A stretch of DNA of 64,000 nt from Rhodobacterales bacterium HKCCE3408 (GCA_015689705.1 WVSN01000003.1:248001-312000); one strand, 5' to 3'. Shown: positions 24,547 through 34,346, numbered from the stretch's first letter. Notes: generated by a model not told the origin, from the letters alone. Translations and numbers: made by a program.

Positions 24547-25125
24547 TCAGACCTTCGACGCGCGCCAGTCCGCCCAGTCTTCGGGCGTGTCGAGATCGAT
24601 GAGCGCGCGATTGCCGGGCAGGGGATAGAGCCCCGTCCGCCCGGCCTCGGCCTTGAGCAGCGGGCCAGCGCCGTGATCGCCCTGAAGCGTCGCGATCTTC
24701 TTCAGCATGTCAGGGGGCAGGATGACCGGATGTCCCGGACGGCCGTCCTCGGTCGCCGCCCGTAGGATCGGCGCGGCGCCGGCCTGCCAAAGCGCGGAAA
24801 GCGTCGCCATGTCCTCGGCCGTGATCGCCGGCATGTCGGGCAGAACGACCATCACGGGCCCCTTCAGCCCCGCCACCCCGGCGCGGAGCGAGGCGGACAT
24901 TTCGGCCTCTCCATCGACCGCGACAATCTCCAGGTCCAGCCCGTCGAGCGCCTGCCGCCGCGCATCCTGATCGGCACGCAGCACGACCCGCACGGGGGCA
25001 ACCTGCACCGCCCGCGCCGCGACGACGCGCAGGATCGGCGTCCCGTCGATCTCCTGCAGAAGCTTGTCGGCCCCGCGCATCCGCGTCGACAGCCCGGCCG
25101 CCGGGATGACGATCGTCAGGCTCAC
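24547..25125 (-). CDS. MobA-like nucleotidyltransferase
   Basis: A 192-residue NTP-transferase with the N-terminal signature PAAGLSTRMRGADKLLQ (GxSxRM...K) and VVLPDMPAI holding the metal-binding aspartate. HPVILPPDML and LIDLDTPEDW are typical of the MocA/MobA-like cytidylyl- or guanylyltransferases that finish molybdenum cofactor. No molybdoenzyme gene is adjacent, so the exact substrate is open. Its start overlaps the stop of the CNNM/CorC gene (ATGA). Confidence 0.82.
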   Translation of the reverse strand: MSLTIVIPAAGLSTRMRGADKLLQEIDGTPILRVVAARAVQVAPVRVVLRADQDARRQALDGLDLEIVAVDGEAEMSASLRAGVAGLKGPVMVVLPDMPAITAEDMATLSALWQAGAAPILRAATEDGRPGHPVILPPDMLKKIATLQGDHGAGPLLKAEAGRTGLYPLPGNRALIDLDTPEDWADWRASKV

Positions 25126-26423
25126 CCGAGCTTCCGGATCTTCAGCTGCGTCAGGCGGTTCTTCTCGCGCGCCGCGACCTCGAAGCGGAAGCCGTGGAAG
25201 CTGAAGCGCTGGCCGACGGCGGGGATGGTCTGCGCCTCGTGGATGACGAGGCCCGCGACGGTGTTCGCCTCGTCATCGGGCAGGGTCCAGTCGGTCGCAC
25301 GGTTGAGATCGCGGATCGTCATCGACCCGTCGACCAGGTAGCTGCCGTCGGCGCCGGGCAGCAGCGTCGGGGCTTCCTCCTCGTCGAACTCGTCGGTGAT
25401 CTCGCCCACGATCTCCTCGAGGATGTCCTCGAGCGTGATGAGACCCTGCAGCGCGCCGTATTCGTCGACGACGAGCGCGAAGTGCGTGTGGCGGCGCAGG
25501 AATTCGCGCATCTGGTCGTCGAGCGTCGTGGTCTCGGGCACGAAGTAGGGCGGATAGGCGATATCGGTGATCCGGAACCCGGCCAGGCCCGGCGCCTCGT
25601 CGCCGCGCATCAGCCGGTCCATCGCGCGCAGGAGGTCCTTGGCGTGGACGACGCCGATGATGTTCTCCTTCTCGCCCCGGAAGACTGGGAGGCGGGTGTG
25701 CGAGCTGTCGAGCGCCTGGGACAGGATCACCTCGGGGTCGGCCTCGGCATCGATCATCTCGATGCCCGAGCGATGGAGCATGATCTCCTCGACGGTGCGA
25801 TCCTGAAGATCGAGCGCGCCGAGCAGCCGGTCGCGATGTTCCTTCTCGACCAGACCTTCGGCATGGCCGATGGACAGCGCACCGGCGATTTCCTCGCGCA
25901 CCGACAGCATGTGCATGTCGGGGTCGATGCGGACGCCGAAGGGGCGCAGCACACCGCGCACGATCAGCCGGACCAGCGCCACCACGGGCGCGAGCACGGC
26001 GATCACGGCCCCGATGGGCCGGGCGGCCACGGCGGCGGTCCCTTCGGGGTTGTTGATCGCGTAGGTCTTGGGCAGCACTTCGGAGAAGATCAGCACGAGA
26101 GCCGTCATCACCAGCGTCGCCGCCGCCACGCCGCTTTCGCCCAGAAGGGTGGTGAACAGCGCGGTGGCCAGCGATGTCGCGAGGATGTTCGCCAGGTTGT
26201 TGCCGAGCAGGATGCCCCCGATCAGCCGCTCGTTATCCTCCTTCAGCTTCAGCGCGCTTTCCGCGCCCCGGTTGCCGCGGTCGGCGGCCGAGCGCAGTTT
26301 CCCGCGCGAAGCGGCGGTCAGCGCGGTCTCGGATCCCGAGAAGAAGGCCGAGCAGATCAGCAGGAACAGGATCGCGGCGGCCGTGATCCAGTCGGAGAGC
26401 TCGAGCAGGGGGGGCGTTTCCAT
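25122..26423 (-). CDS. CNNM/CorC-family (hemolysin-like) membrane protein
   Basis: A 433-residue protein with an N-terminal CNNM/DUF21 transmembrane domain (SDWITAAAILFLLICSAFFS then SGSETALTAAS), a central pair of CBS domains (MLHRSGIEMIDAEA and HTHFALVVDEYGALQGLI), and a C-terminal CorC_HlyC domain. The family is linked to Mg2+/Co2+ efflux. The chosen ATG at 26423 is 11 bases after the Xer stop; an upstream TTG-initiated version would overlap xer. It is coupled to the MobA-like gene downstream. Confidence 0.88.
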   Translation of the reverse strand: METPPLLELSDWITAAAILFLLICSAFFSGSETALTAASRGKLRSAADRGNRGAESALKLKEDNERLIGGILLGNNLANILATSLATALFTTLLGESGVAAATLVMTALVLIFSEVLPKTYAINNPEGTAAVAARPIGAVIAVLAPVVALVRLIVRGVLRPFGVRIDPDMHMLSVREEIAGALSIGHAEGLVEKEHRDRLLGALDLQDRTVEEIMLHRSGIEMIDAEADPEVILSQALDSSHTRLPVFRGEKENIIGVVHAKDLLRAMDRLMRGDEAPGLAGFRITDIAYPPYFVPETTTLDDQMREFLRRHTHFALVVDEYGALQGLITLEDILEEIVGEITDEFDEEEAPTLLPGADGSYLVDGSMTIRDLNRATDWTLPDDEANTVAGLVIHEAQTIPAVGQRFSFHGFRFEVAAREKNRLTQLKIRKLG

Positions 26424-26433
26424 GATTGGGGCG

Positions 26434-27378
26434 TTATCCGTCCCGGTCGCCGCGGGCAAGCGGATGACGCGTCAGGACAAGCGATTTCAGCCGCTCGTCC
26501 AGAACATGGGTATAAATCTCGGTCGTCGCGATGTCGGAATGACCCAGAAGCGTCTGGATCGCGCGCAGATCCGCGCCACCGGCCAGAAGGTGGCTGGCGA
26601 AGGCGTGGCGCAGCGTGTGTGGCGTCACCGTATCGGGCGGGATGCCTGCGACCGCGGCGATCTCCTTGACCAGCAGGAAGAAGCGCACGCGCGTCAGGTG
26701 GCCGGATTTTCCGCGCGACGGGAACAGGAAGCGCGAGACAGGCTTGCCGGTTTCCTTCGCCTTCCGCTCCTCCTCGGCGTCGCGGTGCCCGAGCCAGGCC
26801 AGCAGTGCCGCCCGGGCGCCGTCATTCAGCGGCACGATCCGCTCCTTGTCGCCCTTGCCGCGGATCAGCAGCGCCTGCGGATCGCCCCGCGCCGACGACA
26901 CCGGCAGCGACACCAGTTCGCTCACCCGCATGCCCGTCGCGTAGAGGATCTGGAGAAGACAGAAGTTGCGCAGCCGCTCGCCCTGATTGCGGCCGTGGGT
27001 CTCGGCCGCGCCGATCAGGCGATCGACCTCGTCCACGGTCAGCGTCTTCGGCAGGCGCTTCACCTTGCCCGGCCCCTTGATCCGCAGCGCCGGGTTGTCG
27101 TCGCGCAGACCTTCCTCGTAGGCGAAGCGGAAGAACTGACGCAGCGCCGACAGCCGCCGGGCCCGTGTCGCTGTCGCAAGTCCCTGCGCCTCGAGATCGA
27201 TCGCATAGGCCTCGATATCGCGTTCGGAGCAGTCGGCGAAGGCAAGCTGCCGGGTTTCGGACCAGTCGTGGAAATCGCTCAGGTCCCGGCCATAGGCGAG
27301 CTGCGTGTTCCGCGCCGCGTTCATCTCCGCCGCATGGGCGTCAAGGAAGGCCGAGATCCAGCGATGCCCCTCGGTCAT
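26434..27378 (-). CDS. xerD: Tyrosine recombinase XerC/XerD
   Basis: A 314-residue chromosomal Xer recombinase that resolves dimers at dif. Catalytic motifs: ATGMRVSELVSL (Arg), GKGDKER (Lys), HTLRHAFASHLL (His-x-x-Arg), LGHSDIATTEIY (His, Tyr). The spacing and SH LL AGGADLR segment fit XerD slightly better than XerC. Its ATG overlaps the stop of the upstream helical protein gene (ATGA at 27375-27378). It is a chromosomal housekeeping gene and not part of the element. Confidence 0.88.
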   Translation of the reverse strand: MTEGHRWISAFLDAHAAEMNAARNTQLAYGRDLSDFHDWSETRQLAFADCSERDIEAYAIDLEAQGLATATRARRLSALRQFFRFAYEEGLRDDNPALRIKGPGKVKRLPKTLTVDEVDRLIGAAETHGRNQGERLRNFCLLQILYATGMRVSELVSLPVSSARGDPQALLIRGKGDKERIVPLNDGARAALLAWLGHRDAEEERKAKETGKPVSRFLFPSRGKSGHLTRVRFFLLVKEIAAVAGIPPDTVTPHTLRHAFASHLLAGGADLRAIQTLLGHSDIATTEIYTHVLDERLKSLVLTRHPLARGDRDG

Positions 27379-28898
27379 GCCGCCCACCCGTCGAGCAGCA
27401 TGAGTTGAAGCGCCGCCCGCCGCGCCGTGTCCTCGAGCCCGAAGGCGCGGAAGAGGCGCAGCGCGTCGCCGATGTCGTCGCTGTCGGCCGCGTCGGACAG
27501 AAGCACCAGGGCCGCGCGCAGAAGCGCCTCGCCGCGGCGGTCTTCGGCCATCATCGCGCGGTAGCGCTCGGGCAGGTCGGTCGAGGCGAAGGCCTGCGAC
27601 ACGGCCAGCGTCAGCGCATCGCGGCGCGGTGGCTCGGCCGGTTCACCGCGAGCGATGGCGAAGAGGAACCGTTCATCCCGGTCCTGCGGCGCGGCCCGAA
27701 GCGCCACGCGTTCGTAGGACGGCGACAGCAGCGCGACGCGATGGGCCAGACGGGCATCGTCGCCGGTAAAGGGCAGCCGCAGAAGCTGGTCGCCATACAG
27801 CGTCGCGAAGGCCTCCAGCAGCCCGGCCTCCTGCATCGCGGTCATCGTCTCGGGCAGGTGGCGCGCCACCTCGCGCGCGTCATTGGCCAGGATCGCGGCG
27901 TCGAAGCGCTGCAGCGCGCCCGCCCGGTCCCAGATCGCGCCGGAGGCCGAGGGCCGGTGCGCGGTCGCGATCGCCAGCCATTCCTGCGGCGCGATGGCGC
28001 CCGCCCGCATCAGCCGTTCGGCCGCGGTCAGCTGCGCGCGCCAGCCGGCGATCTCGCTCAGGTCGGAATGGGCGAAGGCCAGCGGCAGGTCGTTGGAGGC
28101 CGGGCGCTGCCCGATCGCCGCCCGCATCTCGTAATAGAGCGGCGTGATCCGCGGGTCCGGCGGCAGCGGCGGCTCGCCCTCGAACAGTTCGGGATCGAGG
28201 AATTGCGCGATCAGGTCGGCCTCGGCCTCACCGATCTGGCCAAGCGCGACGCCGGTGCCAAGCGACAGCGCCGCGGCGCTCCAGTCGCCGCCGCGGGCAA
28301 GGCAGAAGATCCGGGCCGGGAAGGCCGGGGCAATATCCGGATTCGCCCGCATCGCCGCACAGGCGCGCTCGGCCTGGCCGGTCAGCAGGCTCACGTCGAA
28401 GAACCGCCGGAAAAGCTCGGGGTCGGTCGGACCGGCCCGCTCGGCCAGGGCCCGCGCGGGTTCCAGCGCGCCACGATCCAGCAACATGTCGAGCCGGGCG
28501 AGAAACAGCCGCGCCTCGGCGGTGCCGCCCGCCGGCGGGTCGAGCTCGGCCAGCGCCAGTGTTTCGGTGAAGGACAGCATCGCCGGAAGGCCCGTCGCGG
28601 GCACGGCGCGGAACAGGCGGGACAGCGTGTCGGCCTCGCTCGCGCCCCACAGGTCATGGGGCAGCCCGGTTACCGAAGGCGGCAGCAGCCCGACGGCGTC
28701 GAGCCGCACCGCCCCGATCGGCATGGCCGTGATCGGCGCGGGCAGGGCGGAACTGGCGATCCCGTCATGAGGGGCGATGACCACGTCGGACAGCCAGCCG
28801 GGTTCCGGCCGCGCTTCCGGCGTGCCTTCGTCCTGCGCGGCTGCAGGCATGGCGAGCGCCGCCAAAATCAGGGCGCCCAATGCTGTCTTAATCCCCAT
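27375..28898 (-). CDS. Secreted helical-repeat protein, unknown function
   Basis: A 507-residue protein with a signal peptide (MGIKTALGALILAALAMPAA, cut near AAAQD) and a long alpha-helical, Ala/Leu-rich body reminiscent of TPR-like repeats, for example LFLARLDMLLDRGALEPARA. One CFCLARGG-like region is cysteine-containing (ARIFCLARGGD). Function not known. It is co-transcribed with xerD by a 4-bp overlap and its start overlaps the small membrane protein gene by 11 bp. Confidence 0.6.
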   Translation of the reverse strand: MGIKTALGALILAALAMPAAAQDEGTPEARPEPGWLSDVVIAPHDGIASSALPAPITAMPIGAVRLDAVGLLPPSVTGLPHDLWGASEADTLSRLFRAVPATGLPAMLSFTETLALAELDPPAGGTAEARLFLARLDMLLDRGALEPARALAERAGPTDPELFRRFFDVSLLTGQAERACAAMRANPDIAPAFPARIFCLARGGDWSAAALSLGTGVALGQIGEAEADLIAQFLDPELFEGEPPLPPDPRITPLYYEMRAAIGQRPASNDLPLAFAHSDLSEIAGWRAQLTAAERLMRAGAIAPQEWLAIATAHRPSASGAIWDRAGALQRFDAAILANDAREVARHLPETMTAMQEAGLLEAFATLYGDQLLRLPFTGDDARLAHRVALLSPSYERVALRAAPQDRDERFLFAIARGEPAEPPRRDALTLAVSQAFASTDLPERYRAMMAEDRRGEALLRAALVLLSDAADSDDIGDALRLFRAFGLEDTARRAALQLMLLDGWAA

Positions 28899-29022
28899 CC
28901 AGGTCGACCGGCTCGGTGATTTCGCGGGTCTCGGGCGTCATCAGCCCGGAATACGCATAGCCGATCAGCGCCATGACCGCCAGCACGACGAGAATCAGCA
29001 GAAACCGGAAAAGTCGCCCCAT
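28888..29022 (-). CDS. 44-residue single-helix membrane protein
   Basis: Starts MGRLFRFLLILVVLAVMALI, one membrane segment, then an acidic tail ending EPVDLDGD. A GAGG ribosome site is 8 bases upstream. It heads the minus-strand unit with the secreted helical protein and xerD and is divergent from aroK across a ~100-base promoter region. Function unknown; the small size makes it easy to miss. Confidence 0.6.
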   Translation of the reverse strand: MGRLFRFLLILVVLAVMALIGYAYSGLMTPETREITEPVDLDGD

Positions 29023-29128
29023 CTTGATGCCTCGTGGCCTGCCCTGCCTTCGGCGTTTGCCCGCCGCTTTGAATGCATATAAGCCATGGAGGGGCCCGTT
29101 TGGCCAGAGCCGGGAGCGATTTTTCAGT

Positions 29129-29698
29129 ATGGGCGGAACCCTGCCAACGACGCGGACGCGGTTGAACCGGACCGTGGTGCTCGTCGGCATGATGGGCGCG
29201 GGCAAAAGCGCCATCGGCCGTGCCATCGCCGCGCATCTGGGTGTAGAGCTCAAGGATTCCGACGCCGTGATCGTGGAACGCGCCCGCATGTCCATCGCCG
29301 AGATCTTCGAACGCGACGGCGAGGCGTTCTTCCGCGCGCGGGAGACGGAGGTGATCCGCCGGCTGCTCGAAGGGCCGCCCTGCATCCTGTCGACCGGCGG
29401 CGGCGCGTGGCTGTCGCCCGGCAACCGCGAGATGATATCCGCCCGGGCCGCGGTGTTGTGGCTGAAGGCCGATCTCGACCTGTTGTGGACGCGCGTGCGC
29501 CACCGCGACACCCGCCCGCTTCTGAAGACATCCGATCCGCGCGGCACGCTGGCCCGCATCCTCGCCGAGCGCACGCCGCATTACGAGAAGGCGGAACTCG
29601 TGCTCGAAGTGCGCAAGTCATGGTCGATCGCCGAGACGACGGAAGCCGCGCTCGGCGTGCTGGAACGGGCAGGCGTGGTGGAGCAGGTGGCGGCATGA
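29129..29698 (+). CDS. aroK: Shikimate kinase
   Basis: A 189-residue enzyme that phosphorylates shikimate at O-3 in aromatic amino acid synthesis. Walker A is VGMMGAGKSAIGRAIA, the shikimate site includes SDAVIVERARMSIAEIF, and STGGGAW is the substrate-binding loop; RHRDTRPLL is the lid. The start ATG at 29129 gives a protein with MGGTLP; a longer in-frame reading lies in the neighbour's antisense. The stop overlaps the aroB start (ATGA). Confidence 0.95.
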   Translation: MGGTLPTTRTRLNRTVVLVGMMGAGKSAIGRAIAAHLGVELKDSDAVIVERARMSIAEIFERDGEAFFRARETEVIRRLLEGPPCILSTGGGAWLSPGNREMISARAAVLWLKADLDLLWTRVRHRDTRPLLKTSDPRGTLARILAERTPHYEKAELVLEVRKSWSIAETTEAALGVLERAGVVEQVAA

Positions 29699-30813
29699 GC
29701 GACGTGCGAACCGTGCCAGTCGCGCTCGGCGCGCGCAGCTACGATGTGCGGATCGGTCGCGGGCTTCTGGCACGCGCCGGGGACCATATCGCGCCCCTCA
29801 CGCGGCGCGGAACCGTCTGGGTCGTGACCGAGGAGACGGTCGCCCGGCACCACCTTGCCGCGCTTCAGGCCGGGCTCTCCGCGGGCGGCCTGTCGGCCCG
29901 TGTCCTGACCCTGCCGCCGGGTGAGGCGACGAAAAGCTGGCACTGGCTGCAGCACACAGTCGAGTGGCTGCTGGCCGAACGGGTCGAGCGGCGGGACATC
30001 GTCGTCGCCTTTGGCGGCGGCGTCATCGGCGATCTCGTCGGGTTCGCCGCCGCCATCCTCCGGCGCGGCGTCCGCTTCGTGCAGATCCCAACCTCGCTGC
30101 TCGCGCAGGTCGACAGCTCGGTCGGCGGCAAGACCGGGATCAACACCGCGCACGGCAAGAACCTCGTCGGCGCCTTCCACCAGCCAGGCCTCGTTCTCGC
30201 CGATATCGACGTGCTCGACACCATGACGGGTCGCGATTTCCGCGCCGGCTATGGCGAAGTGGTGAAATACGGCCTTCTCGGCGATGCGGAATTCTTCGCC
30301 TGGCTCGAGGAGCACGGGCCGGCGCTGGCGGCCGGCGACCCGACGCTGCGCGCCCATGCCGTCCGCCGCTCGGTCGAGATGAAGGCCGAGATCGTCGCCC
30401 GGGACGAGACCGAGGAGGGCGACCGGGCGCTGCTCAATCTCGGCCATACCTTCGGCCACGCGCTCGAGGCCGCGACCGGCTATTCGGACCGTCTGCTGCA
30501 CGGCGAAGGCGTCGCCATCGGCTGCGCTCTGGCCTTCGAGCTGTCATCGCGCCTCGGCCTCTGCAGCCAGGAAGACCCGAGCCGCGTGCGCGCCCATCTC
30601 GCGGCGATGGGCCTGCGCCGCGACCTGCACGAAATTCCCGGCGATCTGCCCGATGCCGACGGGCTTCTGAGGCTGATGGGCCAGGACAAGAAGGTCGTCG
30701 CCGGGCAGCTCCGCTTCATCCTCGCCCGCGGGATCGGCCATGCCTTCGTCACTGCCGACGTGCCGACCGGCGCTGTCCGGGCCCTGCTCGCGGATGCGCT
30801 CGCCGCCCGCTGA
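29695..30813 (+). CDS. aroB: 3-dehydroquinate synthase
   Basis: A 372-residue NAD- and metal-dependent enzyme that converts DAHP to 3-dehydroquinate. The NAD region is AFGGGVIGDLVGFAAA, followed by RFVQIPTSLLAQVDSSVGGK and the metal/substrate motif LNLGHTFGHALE. It follows aroK by a 4-bp overlap, the common aroKB pair. It converges on gpt with a 41-base gap. Confidence 0.97.
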   Translation: MSDVRTVPVALGARSYDVRIGRGLLARAGDHIAPLTRRGTVWVVTEETVARHHLAALQAGLSAGGLSARVLTLPPGEATKSWHWLQHTVEWLLAERVERRDIVVAFGGGVIGDLVGFAAAILRRGVRFVQIPTSLLAQVDSSVGGKTGINTAHGKNLVGAFHQPGLVLADIDVLDTMTGRDFRAGYGEVVKYGLLGDAEFFAWLEEHGPALAAGDPTLRAHAVRRSVEMKAEIVARDETEEGDRALLNLGHTFGHALEAATGYSDRLLHGEGVAIGCALAFELSSRLGLCSQEDPSRVRAHLAAMGLRRDLHEIPGDLPDADGLLRLMGQDKKVVAGQLRFILARGIGHAFVTADVPTGAVRALLADALAAR

Positions 30814-30817
30814 GCCG

Positions 30818-30839
30818 CTTCATCTTTCCTGAAATACTC
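30818..30839 (-). repeat. 22-bp repeat, copy 1
   Basis: On the plus strand the block CTTCATCTTTCCTGAAATAC plus TC is identical to 47494-47515. It lies 16 bases past the gpt stop in the gpt direction, between convergent genes. The second copy lies past the miaA stop in the same relative orientation, suggesting a shared 3'-end element. Confidence 0.6.
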
Positions 30840-30854
30840 TGCCCCGGCCGACGC

Positions 30855-31364
30855 TCAGCCCGAGGTTCCCCGGTAGGGCTCCACGTATTGCAGTGCCATG
30901 TCCCATGGGAAGAAGATCCACGTGTCCTGGCTGACCCCGGTGATGAACGTGTCGACCATCGGCTCGCCCTTGGGTTTGGCATAGACCGTCGCGAAATGCG
31001 CTTTCGGGTAGAGCGCGCGCACGACTTCGAGCGTCTTGCCCGAGTCGACGAGGTCGTCGATCACCAGCACACCGGTCCCGTCGCCCATCATAGCCGCGTC
31101 GGGCCTGTTCAGCACTTCGGGGTCGGCCTGGTCCTGGTGGTTGTAGGATTTCACCGAGATCGTGTCGACGAGCCGGATGTCGAGTTCGCGCGCGATGATC
31201 ATCGCGGGCGCCATGCCGCCGCGCGTGATCGCGACGACCGCCTTCCATGCGCCATCCGCGCCCGGCCCGCGCTTGTCCAGCCGCCAGGCGAGCGCGCGGG
31301 CGTCGCGGTGGATCTGGTCCCAGGAGACGTGGAAGCCCTTCTCGTGCGGCAGCGGGGTGATCAT
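30855..31364 (-). CDS. gpt: Xanthine (guanine) phosphoribosyltransferase
   Basis: A 169-residue purine salvage enzyme that joins xanthine or guanine to PRPP. It has the PRPP loop [15 protein letters not shown] and the preceding [11 protein letters not shown]. An AAGGAGG ribosome site precedes the ATG by 6 bases. It is 109 bases downstream of fabI on the same strand; a 34-codon ORF bridges the gap with an ATGA, but is probably chance. Confidence 0.92.
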   Translation of the reverse strand: MITPLPHEKGFHVSWDQIHRDARALAWRLDKRGPGADGAWKAVVAITRGGMAPAMIIARELDIRLVDTISVKSYNHQDQADPEVLNRPDAAMMGDGTGVLVIDDLVDSGKTLEVVRALYPKAHFATVYAKPKGEPMVDTFITGVSQDTWIFFPWDMALQYVEPYRGTSG

Positions 31365-31473
31365 GCGGAGCCTCCTTGGACCTTGGGGCAGCGGGCAGAA
31401 GGGGTTCCGGCACAGGCGGCCGGGATCGGGATGAACCGGACAACGGGACCGTTTGGCGCCTGCATGATCCGGC

Positions 31474-32286
31474 CTAGCCCTCCCGCTTCTCCAGCGACAT
31501 GTCCGGCGCCTCGGGATTCTTCATGCCGATGACATTGTAGCCGGAATCGACGTGGTGGATCTCGCCGGTCACGGCGCTGGACATATCGCTGAGCAGATAG
31601 AGCGCCGATTGCCCGACCTCGTCCTGGCTGACCGTCCGGCGCAGGGGCGCGTTGTATTCGTTCCATTTCAGGATGTAGCGGAAATCGCCGATGCCCGAGG
31701 CCGCCAGCGTCTTTATCGTGCCCGCGCTGATCGCGTTGACCCGGATGCCCTGCCGGCCGAGATCCTCGGCGAGATACATGACCGAGGCTTCCAGCGCGGC
31801 CTTGGCCACACCCATGACGTTGTAATGCGGCATCACCTTTTCCGCGCCGAAATAGGTGAGCGTCAGCAGGCTGCCGCCGTTCGGCATCATCTTCTCGGCC
31901 CGCGCGCAGACCGCGGTGAACGAGAAGACCGAGATGTCCATGGTCGTTTTGAAGTTCGCCTGGCTCGTATCGACATAACGGCCGCGCAGCTCGTTCTTGT
32001 CGGAAAAGCCGATCGCGTGGACGACGAAATCGAGGCTGCCCCAGGTCTCGCGCAGCGTGTCGAACAGCGCATCGAGCGAGTCCGGATCGCCCACGTCGCA
32101 CGGCACCACGATGTCCGATCCGAGCTGTCCGGCAAGCGGGCCGACCCGTTTCAGCAGCGCCTCGCCCTGATAGGAAAAGGCAAGTTCCGCCCCTTCGGCC
32201 GCCAGCGCCTTCGCGATCCCCCAGGCGATGGACTTGTCGTTCGCGAGCCCCATGATCAGCCCGCGCTTGCCCGTCATAAGTCCCAT
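31474..32286 (-). CDS. fabI: Enoyl-[acyl-carrier-protein] reductase I (NADH)
   Basis: A 270-residue SDR-family enzyme of type II fatty acid synthesis. Features: [20 protein letters not shown] (dinucleotide site), AIGFSDKNE, and the catalytic [12 protein letters not shown] (Tyr-x6-Lys, FabI type). It is the known target of triclosan. It is divergent from pdxH, with a 149-base shared upstream region. Confidence 0.96.
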   Translation of the reverse strand: MGLMTGKRGLIMGLANDKSIAWGIAKALAAEGAELAFSYQGEALLKRVGPLAGQLGSDIVVPCDVGDPDSLDALFDTLRETWGSLDFVVHAIGFSDKNELRGRYVDTSQANFKTTMDISVFSFTAVCARAEKMMPNGGSLLTLTYFGAEKVMPHYNVMGVAKAALEASVMYLAEDLGRQGIRVNAISAGTIKTLAASGIGDFRYILKWNEYNAPLRRTVSQDEVGQSALYLLSDMSSAVTGEIHHVDSGYNVIGMKNPEAPDMSLEKREG

Positions 32287-32435
32287 GCGCCCCGACGCTC
32301 CGTCTTCTTTGTTCGTTCTTCCGTTTAGGCTATCGCAATAGCGGCATCAAGGCAGCCTCGGACGCTTGCGGTCCCCGAAAATGCCGCTAGTTTCCCACAG
32401 GGGGTGGGGACAATCAGACCGAGGCCACGGCCACC

Positions 32436-33059
32436 ATGACCGACCGCACGGGCATCTTTGCGGGCGACGACCCGTTCGCCATTGCGCAATCCTGGCTCTC
32501 CGAGGCCGAGGCGTCGGAGCCGAACGATCCGAACGCCATCGCGCTGGCGACTGTGGATGCGGACGGCCTGCCGAACGCGCGGATGGTCCTGCTGAAGGAA
32601 ATCGAACTGAACGGCCCGCGCGACGGCGCATTCGTTTTCTACACGAATTACGGATCCGCCAAGGCGACCGAGATCACCGCCACCGGCCGCGCCGCCTTCG
32701 TCATGCACTGGAAAAGCCTGCGCCGGCAGATCCGCGTCCGGGGCGAGGTCGAGCGCGAGGAGGGCCCGCAGGCCGACGCCTATTTCGCCTCACGTTCGCT
32801 CAAGAGCCGTCTCGGCGCCTGGGCGTCCGAACAGTCGCGGCCGCTGGACAGCCGGGCGACGCTGATGGCCGAGGTCGCCAAAGTGACTGCGCGGCACGGA
32901 CCGAATCCGCCCCGCCCCCCGTTCTGGGGCGGCTTCCGAATCCGTCCGGTCGAGATCGAGTTCTGGGCCGACGGCGCATTCAGGTTACACGATCGGTTCA
33001 GATGGCGTCGTGACGTCACGCAATCGGGGGAGTGGACAATCTGCCGGCTCAACCCTTAA
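32436..33059 (+). CDS. pdxH: Pyridoxamine/pyridoxine 5'-phosphate oxidase
   Basis: A 207-residue FMN enzyme that forms pyridoxal 5'-phosphate. The N-terminal [48 protein letters not shown] and the C-terminal [13 protein letters not shown] are family segments. It is often next to fabI in this lineage. The divergent arrangement with fabI is about 150 bases. Confidence 0.95.
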   Translation: MTDRTGIFAGDDPFAIAQSWLSEAEASEPNDPNAIALATVDADGLPNARMVLLKEIELNGPRDGAFVFYTNYGSAKATEITATGRAAFVMHWKSLRRQIRVRGEVEREEGPQADAYFASRSLKSRLGAWASEQSRPLDSRATLMAEVAKVTARHGPNPPRPPFWGGFRIRPVEIEFWADGAFRLHDRFRWRRDVTQSGEWTICRLNP

Positions 33060-33235
33060 CAGTGCCCGCTCACGCATCATTGACCGTCCGAGACGCGCCT
33101 TGGCAAAGTCGAAATTGCACCGTTCTGTTCCAAAATGGAAAAATCGGCTTGTCCAAAGTGGTGCAGGGAATCAAAGGTGGTTAATAGATTGGCCATGATT
33201 GTAGTATGCTGCGCATGTCCGATAGGGAACAGGCG

Positions 33236-33763
33236 ATGACGGACGACAAGGCGGTCTCTGACGACGGGGTCACGGGCCGGGTCAAATGGTTTGATGCCGC
33301 GAAAGGGTTCGGTTTCATCGTGGCGGATGCCGGTGGGCCGGACATTCTCCTGCACGCCAATGTTCTCCGGAATTACGGTCAGGGGTCGGTCGCCGACAAT
33401 TCGCGGATCACGGTCATCGTGCATCATACCCCGCGCGGCGTTCAGGCGCAGGAGATCCTCGATCTCGCCCCGCCCGAGCAGAGCGAAGAGGAAGCTTCGA
33501 TCTTCGAAGGCGCCGAACAGCTCGCCGATGACACGCCGTTCGTCGCCGCCCGCGTGAAGTGGTTCGACAAGGCCAAGGGCTTCGGCTTCGCCAACGAGTT
33601 CGGCCGCCCGGCGGATGTCTTCGTCCATATCGAGGTTCTGCGCCGCTACGGCCTGGCCGACCTGATGCCAGGCGAGGCGATCACGATGCGCGTCGTCGAT
33701 GGCCCGCGCGGCAAGATGGCCGCCGAGGTGCGTCCCTGGGACTACGTGCGCGACGACGACTGA
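33236..33763 (+). CDS. Double cold-shock-domain protein
   Basis: A 175-residue nucleic-acid-binding protein with two cold-shock domains: [15 protein letters not shown] near residue 13 and [15 protein letters not shown] near 105, each with RNP1, joined by an acidic linker. It probably acts as an RNA chaperone. The ATG at 33236 has AGGGA 7 bases upstream; ATGs at 33206 and 33215 are possible but lack one. The stop overlaps the DUF192 gene start by one base. Confidence 0.87.
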   Translation: MTDDKAVSDDGVTGRVKWFDAAKGFGFIVADAGGPDILLHANVLRNYGQGSVADNSRITVIVHHTPRGVQAQEILDLAPPEQSEEEASIFEGAEQLADDTPFVAARVKWFDKAKGFGFANEFGRPADVFVHIEVLRRYGLADLMPGEAITMRVVDGPRGKMAAEVRPWDYVRDDD

Positions 33764-34227
33764 TGCGCGCGCTTACACTTTCCCTCGCTCTTCTCACTCT
33801 GCCGCAACTCGCTGCGGCCGCCTGCACCGACGGACGGGTCGAGATCCGGGGTGATTTCGGCACTGCGCGCTTCCGGGTGGAAATCGCCGACGACGCGGCC
33901 GAACGCGGCCTTGGCCTGATGAATCGCGAGGAGCTCGCGGCGGGGGCAGGGATGCTGTTCGTCTACCAGGTCGAGGAGGAGGTCGGGTTCTGGATGCAGA
34001 ACACGCTCATCCCGCTCGACATGATCTTCTTCGATGCGACCGGCACCGTCGTGAAGGTGCACGAGAATGCCATCCCGCTCGATCGCACGGTCATCCGCTC
34101 GGACTTCCCGACGCAATACGTGCTCGAGATAAATGGCGGGCTGGCCTCGCAGATCGGCATCGAGCCGGGCGCCGAACTGCGCCATCCGGCCGTCGATCAG
34201 GACGGTGCCGCCTGGCCCTGCGAGTGA
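33763..34227 (+). CDS. DUF192-family exported protein
   Basis: A 154-residue protein with a signal peptide ([19 protein letters not shown], cut near AAAAC) and the DUF192 core AERGLGLMNREELAAGAGML, then GFWMQNTLIPLDMIFFD. The family's function is unclear. The start is shared with the cold-shock gene stop (TGATG), so the two are co-translated. tRNA-Pro follows 42 bases downstream. Confidence 0.85.
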   Translation: MRALTLSLALLTLPQLAAAACTDGRVEIRGDFGTARFRVEIADDAAERGLGLMNREELAAGAGMLFVYQVEEEVGFWMQNTLIPLDMIFFDATGTVVKVHENAIPLDRTVIRSDFPTQYVLEINGGLASQIGIEPGAELRHPAVDQDGAAWPCE

Positions 34228-34269
34228 CGGCTTCCGCCGGCGCGACACATCCTGTATGGCCGGTTCCGT

Positions 34270-34346
34270 CGGGGCGTAGCGCAGCTTGGTAGCGCGTCTG
34301 TTTTGGGTACAGAAGGTCGTGAGTTCGAATCTCGCCGCCCCGACCA
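34270..34346 (+). tRNA. tRNA-Pro(UGG)
   Basis: A 77-base cloverleaf with acceptor CGGGGCG/CGCCCCG, D-arm containing AGCTTGGTAGC, anticodon stem-loop TCTGT-TTTGGGT-ACAGA (anticodon TGG), T-loop TTCGAAT and encoded CCA. It reads CCA/CCG-type proline codons. No attachment repeat is visible next to it. Confidence 0.96.

Noticed and set aside
26434-27378. A second mobile-element integrase
   Set aside because: The sequence is a chromosomal Xer recombinase in an ordinary operon, with no flanking repeats or tRNA.
31361-31465. A 34-codon ORF between fabI and gpt ending in an ATGA overlap
   Set aside because: gpt has its own strong ribosome site, and the peptide is Pro/Ala/Cys-rich with no pattern; it is probably chance.
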